Below are positions 8,925 to 17,301 of a stretch of 64,000 nucleotides of DNA, in pieces. The translations under genes were made by a program, and so were the position numbers. Positions within the stretch are counted from its first letter, which is position 1. Each line of letters opens with the position of its first letter. The notes under the pieces were generated by a model. It saw only the letters and a program-made list of their open reading frames with translations. It had not been told where the DNA came from and made no database searches. Origin of the DNA: Bacillota bacterium. Lineage in GTDB: Bacteria > Bacillota > UBA4882 > UBA8346. The stretch covers positions 89,376 to 153,375 of the forward strand of contig JAEYRN010000103.1 of NCBI GenBank assembly GCA_023435565.1, in the 5' to 3' direction.

Positions 8925-10199
8925 ATGATTAAAATGAAGTCATATAAAAATTTTAGCTGGATCCTAAGCCTGGTATTATTATTATTCCTATCAGGGATCG
9001 CTTTGGCCGATTCGTCGATGGTGAACATTGAAGCGACTGAAGTGATTAAACGGGACAAATTTGTGGGCGCTCAAAGCCTAAGAAATAATGGAACAATCGA
9101 AGGAGATTTATTCTTCGGCGCTAAAGATATTCGATCTACCGGACCCGTAACCGGCGACATTATCGGCGCTGGTTCGGAAATAGTCATCAACGGTCCGGTC
9201 CTGGGTAACGTTAGAGTGGTGGGAAGCAACATCAATCTTGATGGTAAAATAGGAAAAAATGTTAATGTATTCGGTGGAGTAATCAATATTACCAAAGATT
9301 CGGAAATCGGAGGCAATTTGCTGGTATTTGGCGGTCAGATAAGTATTGACGGTAAAGTTAAAGGATACACTCACATCGGAGGCCAAAACATCGTCTTAAA
9401 AGGTGAGTTCTTCGGAGATGTGGATGTCAATACGGATTTTGACCATCATATGGATGAAGATTTTGATAAAGATTCGGATGAAGTAGCGACCCTAAAGGTG
9501 CTGCCTGGTACAGTCATTCATGGTCGGTTAAAATGTCGCGGAATAGAGCTCAATATTGAAAAAGGCGCGGATGTAGCAGATGTGGATTGGGTTAAACCAA
9601 CGGTTAAATCCGCAGAAAAACAAAGGCGGGAGCTTACTAAGGAGGTCTGGGGTCTAATCCGATTGCTCTTTGGAACCGCCGTATATTTTCTATTCGGTTG
9701 GGCCTTTTACAAGCTTTTCCCCGCAGTGTTCCACCGTCAGGGAGAGGTGATTGCCGCTAAACCCCTAACCGTAACCGGGGTTGGTCTAATCGGTTTAGTA
9801 TCAACTTTAGCCTCACTGGTGGTATTTGTGGTCTTACTCATCTTTTCAGTATTAATAAATCCCGGTATCGGCCTAATTTTTGGAACAGCGATGACGCTTG
9901 GTTATATTCTTCTCTTCTATTTCTCCACTATTCCTGTGGCGCTCTGGTTGGGAAGCTTAATGTTAAAAAATGCCACCTGTATACCTTATCGTTTTGGGGT
10001 TGGATTAGCTACACTTACTGTTAGTCTTTTTATTCTTAAACTCCTTGCCAAACTACCCATAGTTGGGCCGGTATTCCCGGTTTTAAGATTTATAGCAGTT
10101 TTCGTTGTTATGATAATGGGTGTTGGTGCTCTTTTATATGCAATTAAAGACCTTATAACCGCAGCCCGCAAAGGCGAGCAAAAATTGATTGATGGTTAA
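8925..10199 (+). CDS. Secreted/membrane bactofilin-like (polymer-forming) protein
   Basis: This 424-residue protein starts with a signal or anchor segment (about residues 7-28). Residues from about 45 to 215 form repeated short strands with Gly/Asn turns (GDIIGAGSEIVING, GNVRVVGSNINLDG), the right-handed beta-helix of the bactofilin/polymer-forming family. Bactofilins are usually cytoplasmic, but this type with a signal sequence and four C-terminal membrane helices (about 240-410) places the helix outside the membrane. An acidic insert (DFDHHMDEDFDKDSDE) interrupts the helix at about 170-190. It is the third gene of the ECF sigma operon, so it is probably the sigma factor's target or sensor partner in envelope maintenance. 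Confidence 0.8.
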   Translation: MIKMKSYKNFSWILSLVLLLFLSGIALADSSMVNIEATEVIKRDKFVGAQSLRNNGTIEGDLFFGAKDIRSTGPVTGDIIGAGSEIVINGPVLGNVRVVGSNINLDGKIGKNVNVFGGVINITKDSEIGGNLLVFGGQISIDGKVKGYTHIGGQNIVLKGEFFGDVDVNTDFDHHMDEDFDKDSDEVATLKVLPGTVIHGRLKCRGIELNIEKGADVADVDWVKPTVKSAEKQRRELTKEVWGLIRLLFGTAVYFLFGWAFYKLFPAVFHRQGEVIAAKPLTVTGVGLIGLVSTLASLVVFVVLLIFSVLINPGIGLIFGTAMTLGYILLFYFSTIPVALWLGSLMLKNATCIPYRFGVGLATLTVSLFILKLLAKLPIVGPVFPVLRFIAVFVVMIMGVGALLYAIKDLITAARKGEQKLIDG

Positions 10200-10213
10200 T
10201 CTACAGTAAATTG

Positions 10214-10244
10214 AAGAAGAGGGCTGGCTATCGGTCCTCTTCTT
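10214..10244 (+). terminator. Hairpin after the bactofilin-like gene
   Basis: A 9-bp stem (10214-10222 with 10236-10244) lies 15 bp after the stop. The T-tract is weak, so termination may be incomplete. Confidence 0.5.
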
Positions 10245-10291
10245 ATGTTATACTATAAAATGGAATTCTCCAAAATATAGGAGGAAAGATT

Positions 10292-10756
10292 ATGAATATC
10301 GGCATTATCATTCATTCCCAGTCCGGTCACACCTACTCCGTCGCCTTAAAACTTCAAGAAAAGCTTTCCTTAGCCGGACATAAAGTGGTCATCGAACGAT
10401 TGAAACCCGTCGGCGATGTACATCCGGGCGTTAAGAATCTCCGTATCGAGACTCTTCCCGAGTTAGATAAATATCAAGGTCTGGTCTTTGCCGCTCCGGT
10501 TTGGGCTTTTTCCGTTTCCCCGGTTTTAGCGTCCTATTTGGAGCAGCTCTCTTCGTTAAATAGTAAAAAAATTGCCTCCTTCGTAACCATGGGCTTTCCT
10601 TTTGCCTGGATGGGCGGAAATCGGGCAATTAATCAAATAATAAAAACTTGTCGTTCCAAAGGCGGAACATTATCGGTAGCATCGGTAATCACACTTTCGG
10701 GTAATAATAAGAAAGCCGTTAATAGGATGATTGAAGAACTGAACGGGGTTTTTTAA
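10292..10756 (+). CDS. Flavodoxin-family protein
   Basis: This 154-residue protein has a flavodoxin fold. The FMN phosphate-binding loop is visible at residues 9-14 (SQSGHT), and a second flavin loop near residues 68-80 (FAAPVWAFS). The GFPFAWMGG segment near residue 105 resembles the third loop. It likely carries electrons or reduces a quinone with a bound FMN; partners are unknown. A strong site (AGGAGG) precedes the ATG. It is monocistronic with its own terminator. Confidence 0.8.
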   Translation: MNIGIIIHSQSGHTYSVALKLQEKLSLAGHKVVIERLKPVGDVHPGVKNLRIETLPELDKYQGLVFAAPVWAFSVSPVLASYLEQLSSLNSKKIASFVTMGFPFAWMGGNRAINQIIKTCRSKGGTLSVASVITLSGNNKKAVNRMIEELNGVF

Positions 10757-10790
10757 ATACCGTTTTTTTATCCCTTAACAGAGTATAATA

Positions 10791-10828
10791 AAAAGACCTT
10801 TGCGCAAATCTAAGCACAGGGGTCTTTT
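10791..10828 (+). terminator. Terminator after the flavodoxin gene
   Basis: The stem 10791-10798 (AAAAGACC) pairs with 10821-10828 (GGTCTTTT), and the T-run is inside the right arm. It lies about 35 bp past the stop. Confidence 0.7.
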
Positions 10829-10960
10829 GTATTTTCAACGCAAAATTTCACAAATTAAATAGCATTTAATATAGCGAACCTAATTTTATGTAATAAGGAT
10901 GAATATACAATCAGTAATGATAAGTTTTTCAATCATTATCAATCGATAAATCTCCATGAC

Positions 10961-11680
10961 TTGAGGGAGATTAAGAAAAACAAGATGAAGGGAATCTTTG
11001 ATTCCCTTGCCCATAACTATGATTTAGCCAATACCATTATGAGTTTGGGAGTGCATCATTACTGGCGGAGGTTTGCGGTAGCTCGGACCGGTTTGAAAAC
11101 GGGAGGAACAGCACTGGACCTCTGTTGTGGCACTGGAATAATAACCGCTGATCTAGCAAAGTATATCGGTCCTACCGGACGAGTTATCGGAATGGATCTA
11201 TCTAGGGAAATGCTGGCAGTGGCCAGACAACGTTTGAATAAACAGAGCTTATCCGGTCGGGTCAAACTGCTTCAGGGTAATGTTGCCCAACTACCTTTTC
11301 CAGCTGGATCTTTTGATTGCGTAACTATTGGATATGGCTTAAGAAATGTGCATGATCCGGAACCGGTTTTAAAAGAAAGCCGTCGGGTATTAAAACCCGG
11401 CGGCATAATAGTGGCCATTGAATCCTCTAAACCAACGCTTCCGATATTCCGGACGGCCTATTACACTTACCTGAAACATTGGGTTCCGCTAATAGGGAAA
11501 CTTATCTGTCGCAATGAATTCGCATACTGTTATTTATGTGATTCGATTATGGATTTTCCCGCCCCTTCGAAAATAGCTGATATGTTTCGTCGAGTTGGAT
11601 TCGGCGAAGTACGGTATTCCTTACTAACCCTGGGAATAATTGCGGTATTTGTTGGGAGGAAAAATATTTGCCCTACCTGA
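10961..11680 (+). CDS. ubiE: Demethylmenaquinone/ubiquinone-type C-methyltransferase
   Basis: This 239-residue SAM-dependent methyltransferase matches UbiE/MenG. It has the N-terminal FDSLAHNYDLANTIMS segment, the SAM loop LDLCCGTG, the acidic motif GMDLS, and the UbiE signature FDCVTIGYGLRNVHD. The family methylates demethylmenaquinone to menaquinone, the last step of respiratory quinone synthesis. No other men gene lies nearby. The start is uncertain: TTG 10961 has no clear ribosome site, while ATG 10985 has GAGGGAG but at a long distance of about 15 bp. It converges on thrC. Confidence 0.88.
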   Translation: MREIKKNKMKGIFDSLAHNYDLANTIMSLGVHHYWRRFAVARTGLKTGGTALDLCCGTGIITADLAKYIGPTGRVIGMDLSREMLAVARQRLNKQSLSGRVKLLQGNVAQLPFPAGSFDCVTIGYGLRNVHDPEPVLKESRRVLKPGGIIVAIESSKPTLPIFRTAYYTYLKHWVPLIGKLICRNEFAYCYLCDSIMDFPAPSKIADMFRRVGFGEVRYSLLTLGIIAVFVGRKNICPT

Positions 11681-11717
11681 AGATTATCTTTCCAACCTGT
11701 TCGATATATATCGATAC

Positions 11718-13220
11718 CTATAGTTTTAATATTTCCTTCACTACTTGGGGCATGTCTTCTCTTGAACAGACACTCCTGTGCCGGACTTCCTTTCGATCCA
11801 GTCCACGTAGACCCGCCGGAATCTCCCTTGCGGAAATTTCTTTGAGCTTTTCGAGCAACTCAAATTCACTTCTATCTTGAACTGCCTTTTCGCCTAAAAT
11901 TGCCTGGACCACACTCCGGTTAAACTTAAACGGGCTAGCGGTTGATACCAACAACATCGGTAATGTATCGCCTGTTTCATGCCGGTACCGGTCGGAAACT
12001 GCTTTACCCACAGCAGTATGGGGGTCCATTACATAACGGCTCTCTTGGTAAACCCGTCCAATCGTTTTTATAGTCTCATTTTCATCGGCAAATCCGCCAT
12101 AGAATAGGGATTTTATTTGTGTTTCCGTTTCCCGGTCTACCCGATAACCTCCTTGGGATTTCAACTCCTGCATCCAATCTCCTACCCGCAAGGGATCTTT
12201 GCCGGACAGATAAAATAAAAGTCTTTCTAAGTTACTGGAGATTAAAATATCCATTGACGGTGAAATAGTAGTATAAAAAGACCGGTTTCGATTATAAACT
12301 CCGGTATTGATAAAATCAGTCAAGACATTGTTTGAATTGGATGCGCAAATCATCCGAGCAATCGGTAACCCCATTTCCTTAGCAAAATAACCGGCTAAAA
12401 TGTTGCCGAAATTCCCTGTCGGCACCGTAACATTAATGGGTTCACCCGCTTTGACCACTCCCCGGCGGCACAAATCCAGATATCCGTAAAAATAATAGAC
12501 AATTTGAGGGGCCAATCTTCCCCAGTTTATCGAATTGGCTGAAGAAAACGACATCTGCTTCGCAGCAAGTTCCTTTATAATAGCGGCGTCGGTAAAGATC
12601 GTTTTCACTCCATTTTGGGCGTCGTCAAAATTACCTTTTACGCCTACCACCCCAGTATTAAACCCTTCTTGAGTGGTCATCTGAAGTTTTTGGATTTGAC
12701 TTACCCCTTCTTCGGGAAAAAAGACGATAATTCGGGTACCCGGAATATCTTTAAATCCTTCTAAAGCAGCTTTCCCTGTGTCGCCAGAAGTTGCCACTAG
12801 AATTATTATCTCGTTATTGTCCCCGGCAATTTCCCCGGCCTTAGTCATTAAGTAGGGCAAAAGTTGTAGGGCCACATCCTTAAAAGCGCACGTCGGTCCA
12901 TGGAATAATTCCAAGATGTATTCTCGCTCCGACAATTGTACTACCGGCGTCACCTCAGGGACGCAGAATTTTACCGGATAAGAATAAGCGGCACTAGTCA
13001 TTGTTTGAAGTTCACCCTGCTTATAGTCGGTCAAATACAAGGCCAATATTTTGGTTGCAAGTTCTTGATATCCTAGTCCAGCCATCCCTTGAATATCAAC
13101 CTGGGAGAGACTTGGAATTGATTCTGGGGTAAATAACCCGCCGTCCGGAGCGATTCCGGTACGGATCGCTTCTGCTGATTTGGCTTCCCTAATATTCCCT
13201 CTGGTACTGAGATAGTTCAT
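11718..13220 (-). CDS. thrC: Threonine synthase
   Basis: This about 500-residue PLP enzyme converts O-phosphohomoserine to threonine and phosphate. The N-terminal NYLSTRG segment, the PLP-lysine motif FKDVALQLLPY, the phosphate-site motif TSGDTGKAA and the TGNFGNILAGYFAK segment identify the longer (class I-type) threonine synthase. The start is ATG 13220, five bases from GGAGG; the open frame upstream to 13232 would place the start on that ribosome site. It stands alone, converging on the methyltransferase gene, with no hom or thrB nearby. Confidence 0.95.
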   Translation of the reverse strand: MNYLSTRGNIREAKSAEAIRTGIAPDGGLFTPESIPSLSQVDIQGMAGLGYQELATKILALYLTDYKQGELQTMTSAAYSYPVKFCVPEVTPVVQLSEREYILELFHGPTCAFKDVALQLLPYLMTKAGEIAGDNNEIIILVATSGDTGKAALEGFKDIPGTRIIVFFPEEGVSQIQKLQMTTQEGFNTGVVGVKGNFDDAQNGVKTIFTDAAIIKELAAKQMSFSSANSINWGRLAPQIVYYFYGYLDLCRRGVVKAGEPINVTVPTGNFGNILAGYFAKEMGLPIARMICASNSNNVLTDFINTGVYNRNRSFYTTISPSMDILISSNLERLLFYLSGKDPLRVGDWMQELKSQGGYRVDRETETQIKSLFYGGFADENETIKTIGRVYQESRYVMDPHTAVGKAVSDRYRHETGDTLPMLLVSTASPFKFNRSVVQAILGEKAVQDRSEFELLEKLKEISAREIPAGLRGLDRKEVRHRSVCSREDMPQVVKEILKL

Positions 13221-13394
13221 CTCCGCCTCCAATTAAATCTTCATGTGAAATATATAATACCATAGAATCACTAAATTTGGCAAAATGTTTATCGAGTTTT
13301 CTAATTATAACATAAATTTTACCTGGCCTTTATTTATTTAAAACATGAATCTGCTATTATTATCATGGGCAAAAATTTGAAAAGGAGGCTTAAA

Positions 13395-13649
13395 ATGCTT
13401 ACTAAGGACCCAACTGAAAAAATGGCTTACCATTTAATGCGTGATAAAAAATGTTCTTTTCATTTCGGAGAAATCTCCCTTGGGGTAAAAAACTTACTCG
13501 ACGCTATCAAACAAATGGGATATGTTGTTCACCTAAACAGTTCGCAAAAGGAACTCCAGCTAATAAGCAAGCAGGAATGTGACTTAATGGGTATCAAATT
13601 TGAACATCAAGTCTGCGAGCCTGGAAATATTAACTCTAATTTCCATTAG
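13395..13649 (+). CDS. Small unknown protein
   Basis: This 84-residue protein has no family I can name. ATG 13395 follows AAAGGAGG at good spacing, so the open frame from 13365 is too long. The sequence is mixed alpha/beta, with two or three Cys (KKCSFHFG, QECDLMG, VCEPGN) and no membrane segment. A strong terminator lies about 50 bp downstream, so it looks like a genuine short transcription unit. Confidence 0.6.
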   Translation: MLTKDPTEKMAYHLMRDKKCSFHFGEISLGVKNLLDAIKQMGYVVHLNSSQKELQLISKQECDLMGIKFEHQVCEPGNINSNFH

Positions 13650-13695
13650 TGAATCGTTGGAGGTTGGACACAATGCAAAGTCCCTTTATTATAAA

Positions 13696-13730
13696 AAACC
13701 CGTCTCTTCACCAGTTATGAAGACGGGTTT
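13696..13730 (+). terminator. Rho-independent terminator
   Basis: A 10-bp perfect stem (13696-13705 with 13721-13730) includes a terminal T-run and extends inward with further pairs. It ends the short gene at 13395-13649. Confidence 0.85.
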
Positions 13731-13829
13731 TATAATTTGGCTTAGTAATTGTAAATTTAATAAATCCGTAAAATTTTGCTTTAGAAAAGATCTTTTTATC
13801 AATTTTTTTTAATTCTTCGAAAAATCCTC

Positions 13830-15185
13830 CTAACCGATTCTCCGGCATTCAAGATAAAAACGTTTCTCTTCCGCTTCTCCCATTGAAAAACTTTTTCGCG
13901 GCAAAACACCGTCCCGGATTACCGTTTTAAACAAAGCGCTTTTCGCCAACGCCGGTAAGTAGAATCCTATATTTCCAGGTTTGGAACCAAGCTTTTGTAC
14001 CACTTCATTACCGTGAATATAATCAATCTCTGTTTCAGTATGTTGTTTAAGCCAGTCATCAAGGAATGATTGGAGCGTACCAACCTCCAAATCGGATTTT
14101 GGATTAGCGATTGTTACAATTCCACATCCTTCATCATTAACAAACCCGATCTTATGCTGGTTTTCACTCTGGTTTCGTCCCTTTTTAAATTCTATCTCCA
14201 TTGCCTGCCGGTCTGCGTATCTTACCTGATTAATTTCTCCTCCAAAGTAAGCTTTCATAGCTCCAAATAGATCTTCGGAGGAAACTCCGAACAACACCCG
14301 GTGAATCGGTTCAAACTGAAGGCCGAGATCATGGATGTTTATAATTTCAACCAAGGCATATCGAGCCGGATGGTTATCAAGGTCAACTTGTGATTGTTGT
14401 TTCATTTTTTCCCAAACAGCCTTTGCTGTAGCCAAAGAATGATTGCCATCTCCTACCGCAAATAGTAAAACCGGTTCATTAGCAACGCCGTATTTCCTGT
14501 TAAACCGAACCGGTTCGGCTAAATTGGCAAGCCCTTGATAAATTCCTTCCAAAATTCTTTCTTCCCTGACAAAATATCCTTTAATATGACCACCGTTCAT
14601 CATCAATTTGGTATCATACAATGGCTCAAACTGCTCCGTTTGAACCGCCAAAGGTTCAATCACCCGACAGTCAGGATCATCGATTAAGAGCATAATGTGA
14701 GGTAATTCCAGGGGAGCGCCCTCCCGGATTTTGACCCGAGGCGGGATCCGTTCCAGAACAGTCCCCTCCGTAGCCCGAATTAAAGTTTCCGCTCCACGAT
14801 TGTAATCATAGTTTTCCAAATCAATAGCCACTATCAGCCCTCTCCGGGATGGTCCATGGCTGGTTTGCCGCTCTATATATATAAAACCGTCCCCCCGGGA
14901 AGTGATCACGTTTTGTTCGAGGTAACGGCCCATTTCACGGTGAATTCGGGCAATACGTTCTGTTTCATTACCTTTACCCAAATAGACTTCGGGAAAGACC
15001 AAATTTAAGGTTGAAGGAACGTCCCCTACTAACCGGGTTACTTCCTCCCAATAATCCGGTTCCGAAGTATACTGATCGCAAGCAACCACCGCCCATTTAA
15101 AAAGGTCAACCTCTTTTTGCGGCAATAATACCTCAGGAACCTTTATTCCCAATTTTAAAAACTTTTCATTCAACAAATTGATCAC
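13830..15185 (-). CDS. DUF1015 family protein
   Basis: This 451-residue cytoplasmic protein belongs to the DUF1015 family. It has the conserved N-terminal block around ACDQYTSEPDYW and the family's HxS/T-type motif VGDGNHSLATAK at about residue 245. The family is common in clostridia and often lies near serine or amino acid genes; no reaction is firmly assigned as far as I know. The GTG start at 15185 is uncertain because the AGGTG site overlaps it; a TTG shortly downstream could be used. It follows trpS at a distance of 17 bp, so the two probably share a transcript. Confidence 0.85.
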   Translation of the reverse strand: MINLLNEKFLKLGIKVPEVLLPQKEVDLFKWAVVACDQYTSEPDYWEEVTRLVGDVPSTLNLVFPEVYLGKGNETERIARIHREMGRYLEQNVITSRGDGFIYIERQTSHGPSRRGLIVAIDLENYDYNRGAETLIRATEGTVLERIPPRVKIREGAPLELPHIMLLIDDPDCRVIEPLAVQTEQFEPLYDTKLMMNGGHIKGYFVREERILEGIYQGLANLAEPVRFNRKYGVANEPVLLFAVGDGNHSLATAKAVWEKMKQQSQVDLDNHPARYALVEIINIHDLGLQFEPIHRVLFGVSSEDLFGAMKAYFGGEINQVRYADRQAMEIEFKKGRNQSENQHKIGFVNDEGCGIVTIANPKSDLEVGTLQSFLDDWLKQHTETEIDYIHGNEVVQKLGSKPGNIGFYLPALAKSALFKTVIRDGVLPRKSFSMGEAEEKRFYLECRRIG

Positions 15186-15202
15186 CTAACAATTATAATT
15201 AT

Positions 15203-16168
15203 TTATCGATAATAATCAACGCCCACATTATGCCTGGCCAAATCCAAATATTTTGTGATAACGGCTCGAGCTTTCTCTGCTCCCCTTTTCATAACCTCAT
15301 TAACGTCATCCTTACTAATTTGGGCTCGTTTTTCTCGGTAAGGAGCAAAATAATCCCATATAACGCCAAGAAGCTCCTTTTTGACATCTCCATACTTTAA
15401 CCCTGGAGTCAGGAAACGGTCTTTAAGCTCTTCTTTACCTTTCTCGTCAAGGAACAAGGAATATAAGGAAAATAAAATATTCCCTTCGATTGGTTTTGGC
15501 TCATTTACCGGTGTCGAGTCGGTTTTGAGAGTCATTATCTTTTGTTTTAAAGAAGCTTCATCGGTAAAAATTTCAATAGTATTACCGTAAGACTTCGACA
15601 TCTTTTGACCGTCCAGGCCGGGAATTGTCGCCAAATTTTCTTCAATATCCTCATCCGGTATAATAAACGTTTCCCCATAAGTATTGTTAAAACGGGCTGC
15701 AATATCTCTGGCAATTTCTAAGTGTTGTTTCTGATCTTTTCCCACAGGGACTAGGTTGGCGCCATAACCTAAAATATCGGCGGCCATCAATACCGGATAA
15801 GTAAACAGACCATTGCTGGCCGGAATTCCCTTGGCCAGTTTATCTTTATAAGAATGGCTTCTCTCTAGTAAACCCACTCCGGTAACATTGCTTAAAAACC
15901 AAGTTAACTCAGTTACTTCCGGCACATCCGACTGAACCCAGAAGATTGACTTCTCAGGGTCAAGTCCCAAAGCAAGAAAGTCTCTAACAGCCTCACAAGT
16001 TTGGTGACGCAATTTAGCAGCATCAAACACTGACGTTAAGGCATGAAAATTAACAATAAAACAGAAAAGTTCATGGTTTTTTTGATATTCAATCATCCTT
16101 TTCATCATCCCGAAGTAATTCCCCAGATGAAGATTACCGGATGGTTGAATTCCGGACAATACACGCAT
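15203..16168 (-). CDS. trpS: Tryptophanyl-tRNA synthetase
   Basis: This class I aminoacyl-tRNA synthetase of about 321 residues charges tRNA-Trp. It has the HIGH-type motif PSGNLHLGN and the KMSKS motif (GQKMSKSYGN). ATG 16168 gives the typical N-terminus MRVLSGIQPSG with AAAGGG about 8 bases upstream; the open frame to GTG 16177 would abut that site. No T-box leader is visible in the short upstream gap, which separates it from pyrF by about 100 bp. Confidence 0.96.
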   Translation of the reverse strand: MRVLSGIQPSGNLHLGNYFGMMKRMIEYQKNHELFCFIVNFHALTSVFDAAKLRHQTCEAVRDFLALGLDPEKSIFWVQSDVPEVTELTWFLSNVTGVGLLERSHSYKDKLAKGIPASNGLFTYPVLMAADILGYGANLVPVGKDQKQHLEIARDIAARFNNTYGETFIIPDEDIEENLATIPGLDGQKMSKSYGNTIEIFTDEASLKQKIMTLKTDSTPVNEPKPIEGNILFSLYSLFLDEKGKEELKDRFLTPGLKYGDVKKELLGVIWDYFAPYREKRAQISKDDVNEVMKRGAEKARAVITKYLDLARHNVGVDYYR

Positions 16169-16274
16169 TTTCGGCACCCTTTCTTTTTATAGGAATTGCA
16201 TTGATAATTGGTGATATTTAATTAATTATTACCGAGAACGGATTATTTTTCAAGTGTTTTCCGATTGTAACGTA

Positions 16275-17114
16275 TCATTTCATATTTCTTCGTATAATCT
16301 CTTGGATGGATTCGTTTAATATTATAGCTTCTCTGGCAGCGGCTTCTGTAAAATCCGGGCCAGTAGAAGCGTAAATAATACTTCGGGATGCATTAATAAT
16401 AATTCCGTTCCCATTTTGATTCAAACCACTAATAACGGTCCGCTCCAAGTCTCCCCCTTGCGCCCCAATACCGGGAATTAAAAAAGGAAGATTTACTGCT
16501 AGTTTACGTACTTCCGCCAATTGCTCCGGATAGGTGGCTCCCAAAACCAAACCACAGTTTCCGTTATGATTCCAGTTAGTATTAACCTCAGCTGCAACTA
16601 TTTTAAATAAATCACGACCATTTATTTTTAATTCTTGAAACTCAGCCGCGCCAGGGTTTGAAGTATGACAAAGCACAAATACTCCGTGATCCCGGTCCTC
16701 CAAAAACGGCGCCAAGGCTTCCCGCCCCAAATAAGGGTGGACTGTAATAGCATGGGCTTGAAAAACCTCAAAGGCCGCTTTCACATATCCTATATTGGTA
16801 TTGCCGATATCTGCCCGTTTAGCGTCGAGAATTATTAAATGGTTAGGATACGTTTTCCTAATGAAATCATTGGTCCGTATTAAGGCATCCATCCCAGCTA
16901 ATCCATAGCCTTCGTAAAAAGCGCTATTTGGTTTAAAAGCAGCGCAATGATCAGCCGTAGCTTCCACTATTGATCGGTTAAACTGAAAAAGCCCTTCGGC
17001 AACAGATAGTTTTTGTAACTTCTCGGGAAGTTTATTAAAGTCAACATCAAGTCCGACACATAAAAAACGCTGGCGGCCCCATTGGTATTTTAAAATTTCC
17101 GAAAAATTGTCCAT
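16275..17114 (-). CDS. pyrF: Orotidine 5'-phosphate decarboxylase (type 2)
   Basis: The enzyme decarboxylates OMP to UMP, the last step of pyrimidine synthesis. The product has about 279 residues, the longer type 2 form. The catalytic Lys-Asp array is visible in LDAKRADIGNT, and the phosphate-binding loop in the IPGIGAQGGD segment. I choose ATG 17114 with AAAGGAG seven bases upstream; the frame is open to 17150. It stands apart from other pyr genes. Confidence 0.94.
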   Translation of the reverse strand: MDNFSEILKYQWGRQRFLCVGLDVDFNKLPEKLQKLSVAEGLFQFNRSIVEATADHCAAFKPNSAFYEGYGLAGMDALIRTNDFIRKTYPNHLIILDAKRADIGNTNIGYVKAAFEVFQAHAITVHPYLGREALAPFLEDRDHGVFVLCHTSNPGAAEFQELKINGRDLFKIVAAEVNTNWNHNGNCGLVLGATYPEQLAEVRKLAVNLPFLIPGIGAQGGDLERTVISGLNQNGNGIIINASRSIIYASTGPDFTEAAAREAIILNESIQEIIRRNMK

Positions 17115-17233
17115 ACTCGATCTCCTTTTAAGTAACATAGTAGTACCCAAACTTAACTAAGCAGTTTATCTTATTGCTGTTCATAAGTTTTATAAACAAA
17201 CTAACCAATGAATATTCGTCGTATCTAACCCAC

Positions 17234-17251
17234 ATCCTCCCGGAAGAGGAT
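17234..17251 (+). terminator. Terminator-like hairpin in the leader of the UPF0182 gene
   Basis: A 6-bp stem (17234-17239 with 17246-17251) with loop CCGGAA is followed by ATTTTTGTTT. It lies 50 bp upstream of the UPF0182 start and could be an attenuator or a boundary between divergent genes. Confidence 0.35.
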
Positions 17252-17301
17252 ATTTTTGTTTCAATCGAGAATTAAAACTTTAATACAAAGGAGTGATTTA
17301 A

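Noticed and set aside
13600..13812. 70-codon plus-strand frame after the small unknown gene
   Set aside because: It overlaps the real gene's end and reads through a strong terminator, so it is almost certainly chance.
16178..16274. Possible T-box leader of trpS
   Set aside because: The gap is too short, and no T-box core or specifier structure is visible.
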